Part shown: one piece after another, positions 55,278-63,734 of the stretch
How positions within the stretch are numbered: position 1 is the first letter of the stretch
How the letters are laid out: each line of letters starts with the position of its first letter
Assembly: GCA_030425425.1 (NCBI GenBank)
Contig: JAUIAO010000030.1
Location: 1 to 64,000, forward strand
Direction: 5' to 3'
Origin: Bacteroidia bacterium
GTDB lineage: Bacteria > Bacteroidota > Bacteroidia > Cytophagales > Cyclobacteriaceae
DNA length: 64,000 bases
Notes under the pieces: model-generated
What the model saw: the letters and a program-made list of their open reading frames with translations, nothing else
Database searches by the model: none
Told to the model about the DNA's origin: nothing
Program-made: the position numbers and the translations under genes

Positions 55278-56894
55278 TTATTTCCTCAAAAGTGTAAAAC
55301 TACCAACTTGTGACTTATGTTCCTGATTTTCGGTTTCAAATGATAGTTTATAGGTGTAGTTGCCCTCAGGTGCCTGAGTTCCATTTAGTCGTCCATCCCA
55401 AACCGGATTGTTTTTTGATTCATATATTGGCGCTCCCCATCGATCATAAATTATAAATAGAAATTCCGGACTTGGAAGGCCAAATAACACTAATTGATCG
55501 TTAATCCCATCTCCATTAGGGGAGAATGCTTCTGGAATATAGACGATATAGTGGTAAGACATACTTTCCACATTAGAGTAAACTTCAATACCCTCTTTAT
55601 ATGTCCATTTATGAGTGAAGTATACTTGGGAACCTAGACCAGACGGAAGCCTAAAATTATTGGATATTGGTTCTGAAATCGAAATGCTACTATCGCCATT
55701 GTAAAACAATATCTCACTGCTGGAAATGTTTAATTGATTAACCGGCTCTTCATATTCAATTGTGATTCGGTTATCGTTATAACCTCTGTTTACCACATTA
55801 ATGTAGGGAGGAGCTAAAGTCAGTGAGTCTAATTGCTGACCGCATGTATCTTGTTGTAATAAAAGATATTTGTAATATCTATCAAGACTTATGTTTTTAT
55901 CAACAAATGACGAGTCTGTGTTTCTTAATAATTGGTAATCCTGATAATTGTTTTTTTTGTAAACATTTGCTGATCCTCTAAAATTTGAATCTAGTTTTAG
56001 GACAATTTTTTGATTCTGATAGGTTGCGTATGAGAGTCTATTTGATGATTGGTATGGAAGATCGGACAAACAAAGATTTACTGATCGAACTTCTGAAGAA
56101 TCACAGGCACTTAGTTGTGTGGCACCTATACAAAGTGTCGTGGGCTTTTGGTGAAATGACAATGGTATGACAAACTTCTTTTTTCCATTGTCAGTATAAT
56201 CAATTTGAACATTGTTTTGATCGGTGATCAAGAAGCGATACAACCCGAATTCATCAAATGGGTCAATAGAAAATGAGAGGAATATCTTGCCTTTACATAC
56301 TTCTTCAATTTCAACATCTGTGATTCGAATAGATTGAATGTCAGGGAGTTGAAATGAGATGCTTGACTCTGAGCAGTTCGTAAATGCATTTTCATAAAGT
56401 CCCTTTACAGTGACATTCCCTTTTCCGTTCACTGTTTCTCTGACAGGTAAAGAATCACCATTTTGGTAAATAATTGAATCTGATTCAGAAAATTTGATTT
56501 GGTAAAGCTCATACCCTACATCTTGAATAACTACAGAATATTGGTAGGGTGAACAAGAGATGATGTCAAATTTAGGGGATTGATCACTTGTCACTTCAAA
56601 TATGAGCGTGTCAGATTTGGGTCTAATATCCTCGCCGAGATATTGTACAATTTGATATATACCAGGGTTTTCAAATACATGAAAAGTGTCTGTTGTTTCT
56701 ATCTGGCCTTGCTCATAGATGTATTGGCGACTTATGTCCCCGAATGCATCGTGCTCCGATATCGATATCGAAGCTGGGGCACAAGCTTTAGGGAAATCTA
56801 TTGAAAATCTTCCCAGGTTGCTCGAATGCTGAGCACAAATAGGATATGAACTGATTAGAAGAATTGATACTATATAGAACCTAAGATTTTGCAA
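55278..56894 (-). CDS. Secreted protein with type B T9SS (gliding-associated) sorting domain
   Basis: A 538-residue exported protein with a signal peptide (1-21, YPICA-Q). The middle holds Ig/PKD-like beta domains with scattered Cys and no enzyme motif. The last 85 residues are a clear type B sorting domain: AFSPNGDGINDQL, FIIYDRWGAPIYES, WDGRLNG and PEGNYTYKL. The protein should be exported by T9SS to the surface or medium. The gene lies 18 bases after hisS and 15 before ebfC, so an apparently unrelated core operon carries a secreted surface protein. No PorP/SprF gene is adjacent. Confidence 0.9.
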   Translation of the reverse strand: MQNLRFYIVSILLISSYPICAQHSSNLGRFSIDFPKACAPASISISEHDAFGDISRQYIYEQGQIETTDTFHVFENPGIYQIVQYLGEDIRPKSDTLIFEVTSDQSPKFDIISCSPYQYSVVIQDVGYELYQIKFSESDSIIYQNGDSLPVRETVNGKGNVTVKGLYENAFTNCSESSISFQLPDIQSIRITDVEIEEVCKGKIFLSFSIDPFDEFGLYRFLITDQNNVQIDYTDNGKKKFVIPLSFHQKPTTLCIGATQLSACDSSEVRSVNLCLSDLPYQSSNRLSYATYQNQKIVLKLDSNFRGSANVYKKNNYQDYQLLRNTDSSFVDKNISLDRYYKYLLLQQDTCGQQLDSLTLAPPYINVVNRGYNDNRITIEYEEPVNQLNISSSEILFYNGDSSISISEPISNNFRLPSGLGSQVYFTHKWTYKEGIEVYSNVESMSYHYIVYIPEAFSPNGDGINDQLVLFGLPSPEFLFIIYDRWGAPIYESKNNPVWDGRLNGTQAPEGNYTYKLSFETENQEHKSQVGSFTLLRK

Positions 56895-56912
56895 GTTCTT
56901 TGAATAACGTTT

Positions 56913-58280
56913 TTAAGCTGTTTTCATTTTAGCCAATTTATTCAAAATTTCTTCCAGTGACATGGATTCCTGAGTTCCGGATTTCATGTCTTTTAGGGCG
57001 TAAGTCTGGGTTTTGATTTCTTCTGATCCAATAACCAATACAAAAGGGATTCTTTTTTTGTCGGCGTAATTGAACTGTTTCTTGATTTTCGCATTATCCG
57101 GAAATATTTCTGCCCTGATCCCTGAATTTCGAACTGCAGCCAAAACTCCAATTCCGTGGATTTTGGAGGTTTCATCAAAATGCGCGATCAGTAACTCCGA
57201 AGATTGACCTAAGTCTGAGGGAAATAAATCTTTTTCTTCTAGAACGTCATATATCCTATCTAGTCCGAAAGAAATACCAACGCCTGAAGTTCCTTTTAGC
57301 CCAAATACACCCGTCAGGTTATCATATCTTCCTCCTCCAGTGATGCTACCGATGGTAACATCCGTGGCCTTCACTTCAAAGATCGTACCTGTGTAGTAGG
57401 TGAGTCCTCTGGCCAGACTAAGGTCCAGCTCAATTTTCATATTTTTCCTGTTGGCAGCAGCTAATAGCTTAAAGTATTGTGAAAGATCTTCTGTGCCTCT
57501 ATTTTCACCGACTAACTCGATGTAGGAATTTAACTTTTCTTCGTTAGAAGTTTTAAGATCAAATAAGCTGATTACTTTTTGAAGTTGATCATTAGCTCCG
57601 AGTTTTTCTAATTCAACGTTGACTTTTTCTGCACCAATTTTGTCTAATTTATCTATAGTAATACAAAATGGCATTTCTTTTCCTGCCAGTCCGACTACAC
57701 GAGCCATCTCATTCAATAATTCGCGGTGATTGATTTTTAAGACAAAGCCATCATAATTCAGATTTTCGAAAACGTCATGAATCAGAAGGCTCAATTCGGC
57801 TTCATTCCATAGATCATTCGAGCCTACTATATCAGCGTCACATTGATAAAACTCTCTATATCTTCCTTTTTGCGGTTTGTCTGCTCTCCAAACGGGTTGA
57901 ATTTGAAACCTCTTGAAAGGCATGGTTATCTGATGTTGATTCTGAACTATGAACCTCGCAAAAGGTACGGTTAGATCATATCTTAATCCTTTTTCTGCAA
58001 CTTTTTTAAGCAAATGATCACTCCCAAGATTAAAGTCAGACTCGGTTGAATTTTTCAAAAAATCACCAGAGTTCAGTATTTTGAAAAGTAATTGATCTCC
58101 TTCGTCCCCGTATTTACCGGTCAGTACCGATAAATTTTCCATGGCTGGTGTTTCGATTTGACTAAAACCGTACCTGATAAACTGGGTTTTAATAGTGTCA
58201 ACAATATAATTTCTTTTTGCAGCCTGCTCCGGGCCGAAATCTCTTGTGCCTTTCGGTTGTGTAGGTTTTGAACTTGACAT
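56913..58280 (-). CDS. hisS: Histidyl-tRNA synthetase
   Basis: A 455-residue class II aminoacyl-tRNA synthetase that charges tRNA-His. It has the N-terminal PKGTRDFGPEQ, motif 2 region FQIQPVWRADKPQKGRYREF with QCDADIVG, the His-specific RGLTYYTGTIFEV and motif 3 region GGGRYDNLTG ... GVGISFGLDRI. A C-terminal anticodon-binding domain lies at about 365-455. Length fits the family. First gene of the hisS - type B protein - ebfC - glycosyltransferase unit. Confidence 0.97.
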   Translation of the reverse strand: MSSSKPTQPKGTRDFGPEQAAKRNYIVDTIKTQFIRYGFSQIETPAMENLSVLTGKYGDEGDQLLFKILNSGDFLKNSTESDFNLGSDHLLKKVAEKGLRYDLTVPFARFIVQNQHQITMPFKRFQIQPVWRADKPQKGRYREFYQCDADIVGSNDLWNEAELSLLIHDVFENLNYDGFVLKINHRELLNEMARVVGLAGKEMPFCITIDKLDKIGAEKVNVELEKLGANDQLQKVISLFDLKTSNEEKLNSYIELVGENRGTEDLSQYFKLLAAANRKNMKIELDLSLARGLTYYTGTIFEVKATDVTIGSITGGGRYDNLTGVFGLKGTSGVGISFGLDRIYDVLEEKDLFPSDLGQSSELLIAHFDETSKIHGIGVLAAVRNSGIRAEIFPDNAKIKKQFNYADKKRIPFVLVIGSEEIKTQTYALKDMKSGTQESMSLEEILNKLAKMKTA

Positions 58281-58288
58281 AGATATAT

Positions 58289-58320
58289 TTTGGACAAAAC
58301 TAAGGAATCCTCTAAATTTG
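58289..58320 (+). promoter_or_regulatory. Bacteroidota-type promoter for the small basic protein gene
   Basis: TTTG (58289-58292), 20 bases, TAAATTTG (58313-58320) fits the consensus in sequence and spacing. Transcription would start about 22 bases before the ATG at 58349. It overlaps the candidate hisS promoter on the other strand. Confidence 0.65.
58295..58302 (-). promoter_or_regulatory. Candidate -7 element for hisS
   Basis: On the minus strand this reads TAGTTTTG (TAnnTTTG). It would start transcription only about eight bases before the hisS ATG at 58280. No matching -33 TTTG is seen. It sits inside the spacer of the divergent plus-strand promoter. Confidence 0.4.
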
Positions 58321-58348
58321 CACCTCGTAAAATAGAAATGATCAGATA

Positions 58349-58603
58349 ATGGCTATTACCAGATTAGAAAGAAAAGGGAGAAAGAACAAATCAAGAGCTA
58401 AAAATAGAGTGAATACAATCAAAAGATTGAATCAGGCTCCGGTTATCAAAAACGTTGATGTAGAAGAAATCAAGAAGAGTTTTGAGGCTGCTCCGAAACA
58501 GAAAACTGCAAAGAAAGCAAAAGCAGAAAAAGTAGAAGAGAAGGTTGAAGAGGTGAAAGCTGAAGCAACAACTGCTGAAAAGAAAGAAGATTCTGCTGAG
58601 TAA
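58349..58603 (+). CDS. Small basic hypothetical protein with acidic tail
   Basis: An 84-residue protein with no signal or membrane segment. The first 30 residues are Arg/Lys-rich (RLERKGRKNKSRAKNRVNTI), a likely nucleic-acid-binding stretch. A short middle (APVIKNVDVEEIKKSFE) follows, and the tail alternates Lys with Glu/Ala in a low-complexity run. I do not recognise a named family. The layout resembles small ribosome- or nucleoid-associated proteins. It has its own good promoter and terminator and faces away from hisS, which suggests steady, strong expression; that is inference. Confidence 0.75.
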   Translation: MAITRLERKGRKNKSRAKNRVNTIKRLNQAPVIKNVDVEEIKKSFEAAPKQKTAKKAKAEKVEEKVEEVKAEATTAEKKEDSAE

Positions 58604-58627
58604 TTGCCTTTTGATTTGAAGATATTT

Positions 58628-58652
58628 AAAACCCGCTTTCGCGGGTTTTTTT
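58628..58652. terminator. Bidirectional terminator between the small basic gene and ydcF-like gene
   Basis: A 9-bp stem (58628-58636 with 58641-58649), TTTC loop, followed by T residues. It touches the stop codon of the minus-strand gene at 58651 and serves both genes. Confidence 0.9.
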
Positions 58653-59418
58653 ATGCATATCCAAATACTTTATATGCAGTCAAGCCGACCCATTCCTTGA
58701 TCAGAATCTCCCAGAGACTTAGTGCATTTGCAGAAGGTAATATCCAATCAAAACTAAAATCAGCAGGAGAGGAGAGATAATCTACCGGATACGCTATTGC
58801 GGAAATCCCTTGTTTTTCAAAGCATAACATCGCCCTTTTCATATGAAAGGCAGAGGTAATTAATAAGATTGGTCTGTCTAATTGGTTTTGTTTTTCAAGT
58901 ATTCTGGCCACTTCCACTGCATTTTCATGGGTATTTCGCGAAATGGTATCCAAGGTCGTTTTCGGAGGCCATTTGTATAGATCTCCTATAAGTGACTTTA
59001 AGATTAGACTTTCCTTTTTCTCAGAGTGCATTAGTGATCCAGACCCTCCAGATAGAATTATATTACTGATCAGGCCTTCTTTCTTTAAGATCAGGGCTTC
59101 TATTAGTCTATCGGTACTCTCACTAAGATGATATTGATCTTCCGGAGATTTCTGAAGATCAAGCATTCCCCCAAGAACAACTCCAGTATCTACCAGCGGT
59201 ATACTGCCTTTGTCGATAGGTTTATATTCCCAATTTCGAAATATTTGATTGACTAAGAGAGGGTTTGAGAATACGAGAAAAAAGGTCGCAGAAGCTAAAA
59301 GATATCTCACTCTATGCTTTTTAGAAAACAATCCACCGACCATTAGCAATGCCACCCAGGTAGTTGGCACAATCATGAAATACAGTAGTTTCGAAAGATA
59401 AAAAAAGATGTCGTTCAT
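58651..59418 (-). CDS. YdcF/ElyC-family (DUF218) membrane protein
   Basis: A 255-residue protein with two N-terminal membrane helices (about 15-30 and 38-55) and a DUF218 domain. The domain includes DTGVVLGGML, RLIEALILKKEG, NIILSGGSG, SRNTHENAVEVARIL and LLITSAFHMKRAMLCFEKQG. The family includes ElyC and SanA, which affect cell-wall precursor lipid carriers and envelope barrier function. It starts seven bases after the ABC-transporter gene and is probably co-transcribed with it. Confidence 0.9.
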   Translation of the reverse strand: MNDIFFYLSKLLYFMIVPTTWVALLMVGGLFSKKHRVRYLLASATFFLVFSNPLLVNQIFRNWEYKPIDKGSIPLVDTGVVLGGMLDLQKSPEDQYHLSESTDRLIEALILKKEGLISNIILSGGSGSLMHSEKKESLILKSLIGDLYKWPPKTTLDTISRNTHENAVEVARILEKQNQLDRPILLITSAFHMKRAMLCFEKQGISAIAYPVDYLSSPADFSFDWILPSANALSLWEILIKEWVGLTAYKVFGYA

Positions 59419-59425
59419 AATAAGA

Positions 59426-62413
59426 CTATCCTATCGAGGTAAGAATTTTCTTTAACCACTCAAAATAAAGCGCAATGAACAAAAAAACGGTCATTGTCCA
59501 AATGACAATAATATTGAATATTGGTGTCGGTAGCCATATTCCAGCAAAATGCTTGGTAGGTTGGTAAAACTGCGCTCTAAAATCCAACATATGATCAGGA
59601 AACTCCGGATCATTATAAATTGGATAAATCTTTTGCACATATTCATTATGATGTTCTAAAATACGATGCTCGGTTGTCAGATTTTTAACCAGAACCTCTA
59701 TTGCTTTGTTGGAATTTTCTCGTTTTGACAGCTGGTATGCTTCTCTGGCCTCTGGTGAGCTATTCAAAGAAGACATAGTTTCCTTTTTGCGTTCGTTGGC
59801 ATTTTTGTACAGCACATTATAATACGCCGTGAGCTTATCTATGAATAAATTAGTTTCTTCATTCAACTTACTATTCCAGTTATCAATTGAATTCAACTTT
59901 TCATACTGTGGAAACTTATCATAACCAAGCTTGATTAGTTCTTTACCTAATTCGTTATATAGCGTTTTTAATCGGTATTCGATATTTGGTTTTTGGTCTG
60001 TACTATCGAAATCTTCATTGATTATCCTGACGTCTTCCTTTAGTCTTGGGAGCAGGTAACTTGTCTTAAACTCAGATTTTGACATCTGCTTGTCATCTTC
60101 GTAGAATTTTTTTTCGAATTCATTCTCCGAGAATTGAGCAACAGCCAAAGCTTCAAAAGCCCATCTGGATGTCATCACTTCACCAATCAGAGGAACTTTG
60201 TTTTCCGAAGTAATCATTGGGTTTAATTTGTCAAAATTGACTACCACGCCACTGAGAATTAACTGTGGTATGACCAATAGTGGAATGAGTATATAGACTG
60301 TAATGGCGGATTTGAAACTTGCCGAAACATTAAGCCCCAGTAAATTGGCGAATGCGGCGACTGAAAAAAGTGTACCCCAGAATGGTATGATCATTCCTTT
60401 TAATTCTAATATCCAGCTGCCAATCAAAATGAATGTCAAAGTCTGGAAAGCTGAAATCGTAAACAAAATAATGATTTTAGAGATCAAATAGCTGAATCGG
60501 CTTAGGTTCAAAAAAGACTCTCTTTTCAGAATCTTTCTGTCTTTGATAATTTCCTCTGCGCTCACCGTCAACCCCATGAAAAGGGCAACAATAACACTCA
60601 TAAAGAAAAACACCGGAATGTTCAGGTTTTCACTGAAGTGATATACTTTGGTGTCTTCTGGCATATATCTCACAATGAAGGCTAGTAGTAAAGCCAGAAT
60701 CGGAGCCTCTAGTAGATTAATCGCCAAATACTGTTTGTTGCTGAGTTTTGCTTTAAAATCCCTCAACGTGAAGATTCCCAATTGCTTTAATCTCCCCGGA
60801 ATATTTAGTGTTTTGTGTGGAGCTACATTGGTTTCTTTAACAGAGGGTACTTTGATGAATTTCTTAAACTTCTCATACCATTGTAGTGGAGATACCTTTC
60901 TGTCTTTGGTGTAATTACCAAACTCATTGACCACTTTCGACTCCAGAATATTGAATATTTGCTCAGGGTTCGATCCTTTGCTTTTATCAACCATCTTTAC
61001 CTGACTTTTAAAATAGGCTATTCCTTCAAGTGGATTGCCATAGTAAACCTGGTAACCACCCACATCCAGGATGATGAGTTTGTCAAAAAGCTTAAATATG
61101 TCTTCTGAAGGTTGGTGAATGACAACAAAAATCATTTTTCCTTTAAGGCTTAATTCCTTCAAAAGATCCATGATATTTTCAGAATCTCTGGAAGACAGAC
61201 CACTTGTAGGTTCATCAACGAACATTACAGATGGTTCTCTTAGTAGCTCCAATCCAATATTAAGGCGCTTTCTCTGTCCGCCGGAAATCGTTTTTTCCAG
61301 TGGTGAACCTACTTTCAAATTGCGAGTTTCATAAAGGCCTAATGATTCAAGTGTTTTGAAAACTAAATTTTCAAGGTCTTTCTGATTTAAATCCTTGAAA
61401 CAAAGCTTGGCTGCATAGTACAGGTTATCAAATACTGTTAATTCCTCAATCAACAAGTCATCTTGAGGAACATATCCAATGACGCCTTCAACTTTGCTTT
61501 TATCCCTATGTATATCTATTGAATTGATCTTAACAGAACCCGAAGATGGTGTTTCATTGCCGTTGAGTACGTTCAGTAGTGTTGATTTACCAGCGCCACT
61601 GCCTCCCATCAATGCGATGAGTTTGCCTCCTTCTTCTTCTATATTTATGTCTCGCAGACCAATGTTTCCATTTTTGAATTTATAGGCAATTTCACTAGCT
61701 ACGAAAGTCAGATGATGTTCTTCGGAAATGGTTCTGAATTGGGCTATGATTTCACTATGGTAGATAGGAGAGCCATCCGCGCATTTGATTGAACTGCCGC
61801 TAGCCAGGTTGTGAATCTGACCCGAGTGCATCGGAGTATGGTTGATCATAGCATCTCTGTCACCCACATACTTTGCCAAAATCAGATTTTCATTTGGTAT
61901 GGAGAGAATTTGAATAAATCCACCAAAACCTGAACGGGTAATTCTTTTACATTTTGGAGCAATCGGGTGACTACCATCATCTATGATCAAGAGATGCTTA
62001 GTGTTGATCTTAGTTGGATCATCATGCACCACAAAAGCATGAAGCAAATCAGTTATTAGTTTTGAGATATTGATTTGCTCTCCAATCAAATAGAGTAGTT
62101 CTCTCTCTCTCTTAGATACGACTCCATCTGAAGCAATCAAGACCATCAACTCCAGCATAATGATGACTTTCTGCTGTGAAGTTTGTTCAAAATTGATCTT
62201 ACCACATATCTGAATCAATTGATCCTGACTGTTAGATATCTGCTGATCACTGATGTATTGATCAAATAACTTCGAAAATTTCTGAGCTGAGTCTTTATTC
62301 AGCTTTCTTTCTAAAAAGTCATTAACTGTCGCTATCTCATCGGCAGTCACTTCATCTTCTTTTGCCACTATGGCCAGTAGCTTTAGAATCGCAATGAGTA
62401 CTTCTTCACTCAT
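59426..62413 (-). CDS. ABCG-type ABC transporter with N-terminal TerB-like domain
   Basis: A 995-residue fused transporter. Residues about 1-125 are helical and TerB-like (LLAIVAKEDEVTADEIATV, LIASDGVVSKRERELL). Residues about 140-235 form a beta-rich region that may be FHA-like. The ATPase domain has Walker A GGSGAGKST (270-278), signature ISGGQRKR (376-383), Walker B VMFVDEP (396-402) and the H-loop in VVIHQPSED. The ABC-2 membrane domain begins near 550 with about six helices. A large soluble insertion (about 745-940) precedes the last helix, so that part probably lies outside the membrane. Nucleotide-binding before membrane domain is the ABCG/White order. Substrate unknown. Confidence 0.9.
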   Translation of the reverse strand: MSEEVLIAILKLLAIVAKEDEVTADEIATVNDFLERKLNKDSAQKFSKLFDQYISDQQISNSQDQLIQICGKINFEQTSQQKVIIMLELMVLIASDGVVSKRERELLYLIGEQINISKLITDLLHAFVVHDDPTKINTKHLLIIDDGSHPIAPKCKRITRSGFGGFIQILSIPNENLILAKYVGDRDAMINHTPMHSGQIHNLASGSSIKCADGSPIYHSEIIAQFRTISEEHHLTFVASEIAYKFKNGNIGLRDINIEEEGGKLIALMGGSGAGKSTLLNVLNGNETPSSGSVKINSIDIHRDKSKVEGVIGYVPQDDLLIEELTVFDNLYYAAKLCFKDLNQKDLENLVFKTLESLGLYETRNLKVGSPLEKTISGGQRKRLNIGLELLREPSVMFVDEPTSGLSSRDSENIMDLLKELSLKGKMIFVVIHQPSEDIFKLFDKLIILDVGGYQVYYGNPLEGIAYFKSQVKMVDKSKGSNPEQIFNILESKVVNEFGNYTKDRKVSPLQWYEKFKKFIKVPSVKETNVAPHKTLNIPGRLKQLGIFTLRDFKAKLSNKQYLAINLLEAPILALLLAFIVRYMPEDTKVYHFSENLNIPVFFFMSVIVALFMGLTVSAEEIIKDRKILKRESFLNLSRFSYLISKIIILFTISAFQTLTFILIGSWILELKGMIIPFWGTLFSVAAFANLLGLNVSASFKSAITVYILIPLLVIPQLILSGVVVNFDKLNPMITSENKVPLIGEVMTSRWAFEALAVAQFSENEFEKKFYEDDKQMSKSEFKTSYLLPRLKEDVRIINEDFDSTDQKPNIEYRLKTLYNELGKELIKLGYDKFPQYEKLNSIDNWNSKLNEETNLFIDKLTAYYNVLYKNANERKKETMSSLNSSPEAREAYQLSKRENSNKAIEVLVKNLTTEHRILEHHNEYVQKIYPIYNDPEFPDHMLDFRAQFYQPTKHFAGIWLPTPIFNIIVIWTMTVFLFIALYFEWLKKILTSIG

Positions 62414-62445
62414 GTTTTAAGGTTTTTAGGTCAAGCGGTAAACAC

Positions 62446-62473
62446 AAAAAGCATTGATCAATCAATGCTTTTT
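62446..62473. terminator. Terminator of the 62498 lipoprotein gene
   Basis: A perfect 13-bp stem (62446-62458 with 62461-62473) with a very short loop and A/T-run flanks. It lies between two minus-strand genes, ending the lipoprotein transcript upstream of the ABC-transporter gene. Confidence 0.85.
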
Positions 62474-62497
62474 GCTTTTAGAATATTTTAAAATCGA

Positions 62498-63412
62498 TTA
62501 GTCAACATTAACAATGTCTGCTCTTATCCTTTTCACTTCGGTAGTGACGTCCAAAAGCATATCTTGAGTCAACATGAAATTTCCAGTGTTTTCACTTATT
62601 TTTTGTTGAATATCGGCAAGGTCACCTTCATATAATAACTTAAGGATATTTAGCTCAGTGATCATTTTAGTAATCATTTTATCCTGAGGTAAATCCTTTA
62701 GCATTGCTATGATATCAGTCAGAGGTTTTTCCTGATCAAGAATAACCCTTACTAATGGCTCCAAGATCAGATTACGGGTGTCTTCATCCAAAACATCAGT
62801 TGGATATTCTTCGATCACTTTTACTGCTAAATAAAGACCTTCAATAAAACTACCAGATAAAACCAAAGCTGCAACAGCAACTCTGTCAGACTTCTGGAGT
62901 TTTACTTCAGCTTTTTCAATTGCATCCGAAATAATTGAATTTAAAGTGTCAGAATTATCCAGATTTTCCTGAAAACTTTCCATCGTCTTGAGATCAAAAA
63001 CGGAAGCGATATTCAGTGCTTCTGCCAGTCGTTGGTTAGCTTCCAGATATTCTCTTGATTCAGATACTTTGTCGTAAGATAGGAGATAACCCATATCGGT
63101 GGCGTATACTCCTAAGTTCAGCGCTGCTTCATCTTCTATGGTCTCGTATGTATCAAGGCTTTCTAATCCATTTATAAGACCTTCATTGTAATCTGCACCA
63201 GCAGCCTGAAGCATATAAGGAACTTCAGTTGGAGCAGGCAAATCTTCTATTACTTTAGTAATGTCTTCAGCGATTTTCTTTTCAGCTTCATCGAAAGCCT
63301 CTTGATTACCACTTTCTTGTGAGGACTTTGATCCACCTCCACAGCTCATAAGAACTACAGCGGAGAATAAAACAATCAAGAATTGAATTGAAGTGTGTTT
63401 AGAAATATTCAT
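62498..63412 (-). CDS. Hypothetical SpII lipoprotein
   Basis: A 304-residue lipoprotein with signal MNISKHTSIQFLIVLFSAVV ending LMSC, lipidated Cys at 24, followed by GGGSKSSQES as a flexible linker. The rest is helical and acidic, with segments such as YMLQAAGADYNEGLINGLES, NLGVYATDMGYLLSYDKV and VAALVLSGSFIEGLYLAVKV. I do not recognise a named domain. Similar helical lipoproteins are common in Bacteroidota. It stands alone, with a terminator below and a divergent small gene above. Confidence 0.8.
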   Translation of the reverse strand: MNISKHTSIQFLIVLFSAVVLMSCGGGSKSSQESGNQEAFDEAEKKIAEDITKVIEDLPAPTEVPYMLQAAGADYNEGLINGLESLDTYETIEDEAALNLGVYATDMGYLLSYDKVSESREYLEANQRLAEALNIASVFDLKTMESFQENLDNSDTLNSIISDAIEKAEVKLQKSDRVAVAALVLSGSFIEGLYLAVKVIEEYPTDVLDEDTRNLILEPLVRVILDQEKPLTDIIAMLKDLPQDKMITKMITELNILKLLYEGDLADIQQKISENTGNFMLTQDMLLDVTTEVKRIRADIVNVD

Positions 63413-63527
63413 ATTTGATTTTTGGTTAGGTTATTTCCAATTCCAATTTTAATGCTTTTTTGGCATGGACAGAAATTTACTTCTGTTTTTTCAGTAGGGA
63501 AAAACACAATTATCACAACTTTGTGAA

Positions 63528-63734
63528 ATGAGCGGATTAAGTTATTCGAGTTTAAGAGCAGGGAAGAAGTATTGGTTGACAAACTTCGGTGATAGGTATG
63601 AATTTGAAATCCTGGAAGTCTTGACTTCACAGGATTTCAAATTAAAAGACATCAACACGTTAGAAACATACCAGATGTCTGAACTCACTCAATATGGCAA
63701 GGGACCAGATTTTGAGATTAGAGAGTTATACTAA
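63528..63734 (+). CDS. Small hypothetical cytoplasmic protein
   Basis: A 68-residue protein without signal or membrane segment. It looks like a small beta barrel: [20 protein letters not shown], then [20 protein letters not shown]. The family is not recognised. Its 3' end overlaps the converging gltD gene by nine bases. Coding looks real from the amphipathic strand pattern and from its placement in an otherwise empty 313-base gap. Confidence 0.65.
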   Translation: MSGLSYSSLRAGKKYWLTNFGDRYEFEILEVLTSQDFKLKDINTLETYQMSELTQYGKGPDFEIRELY

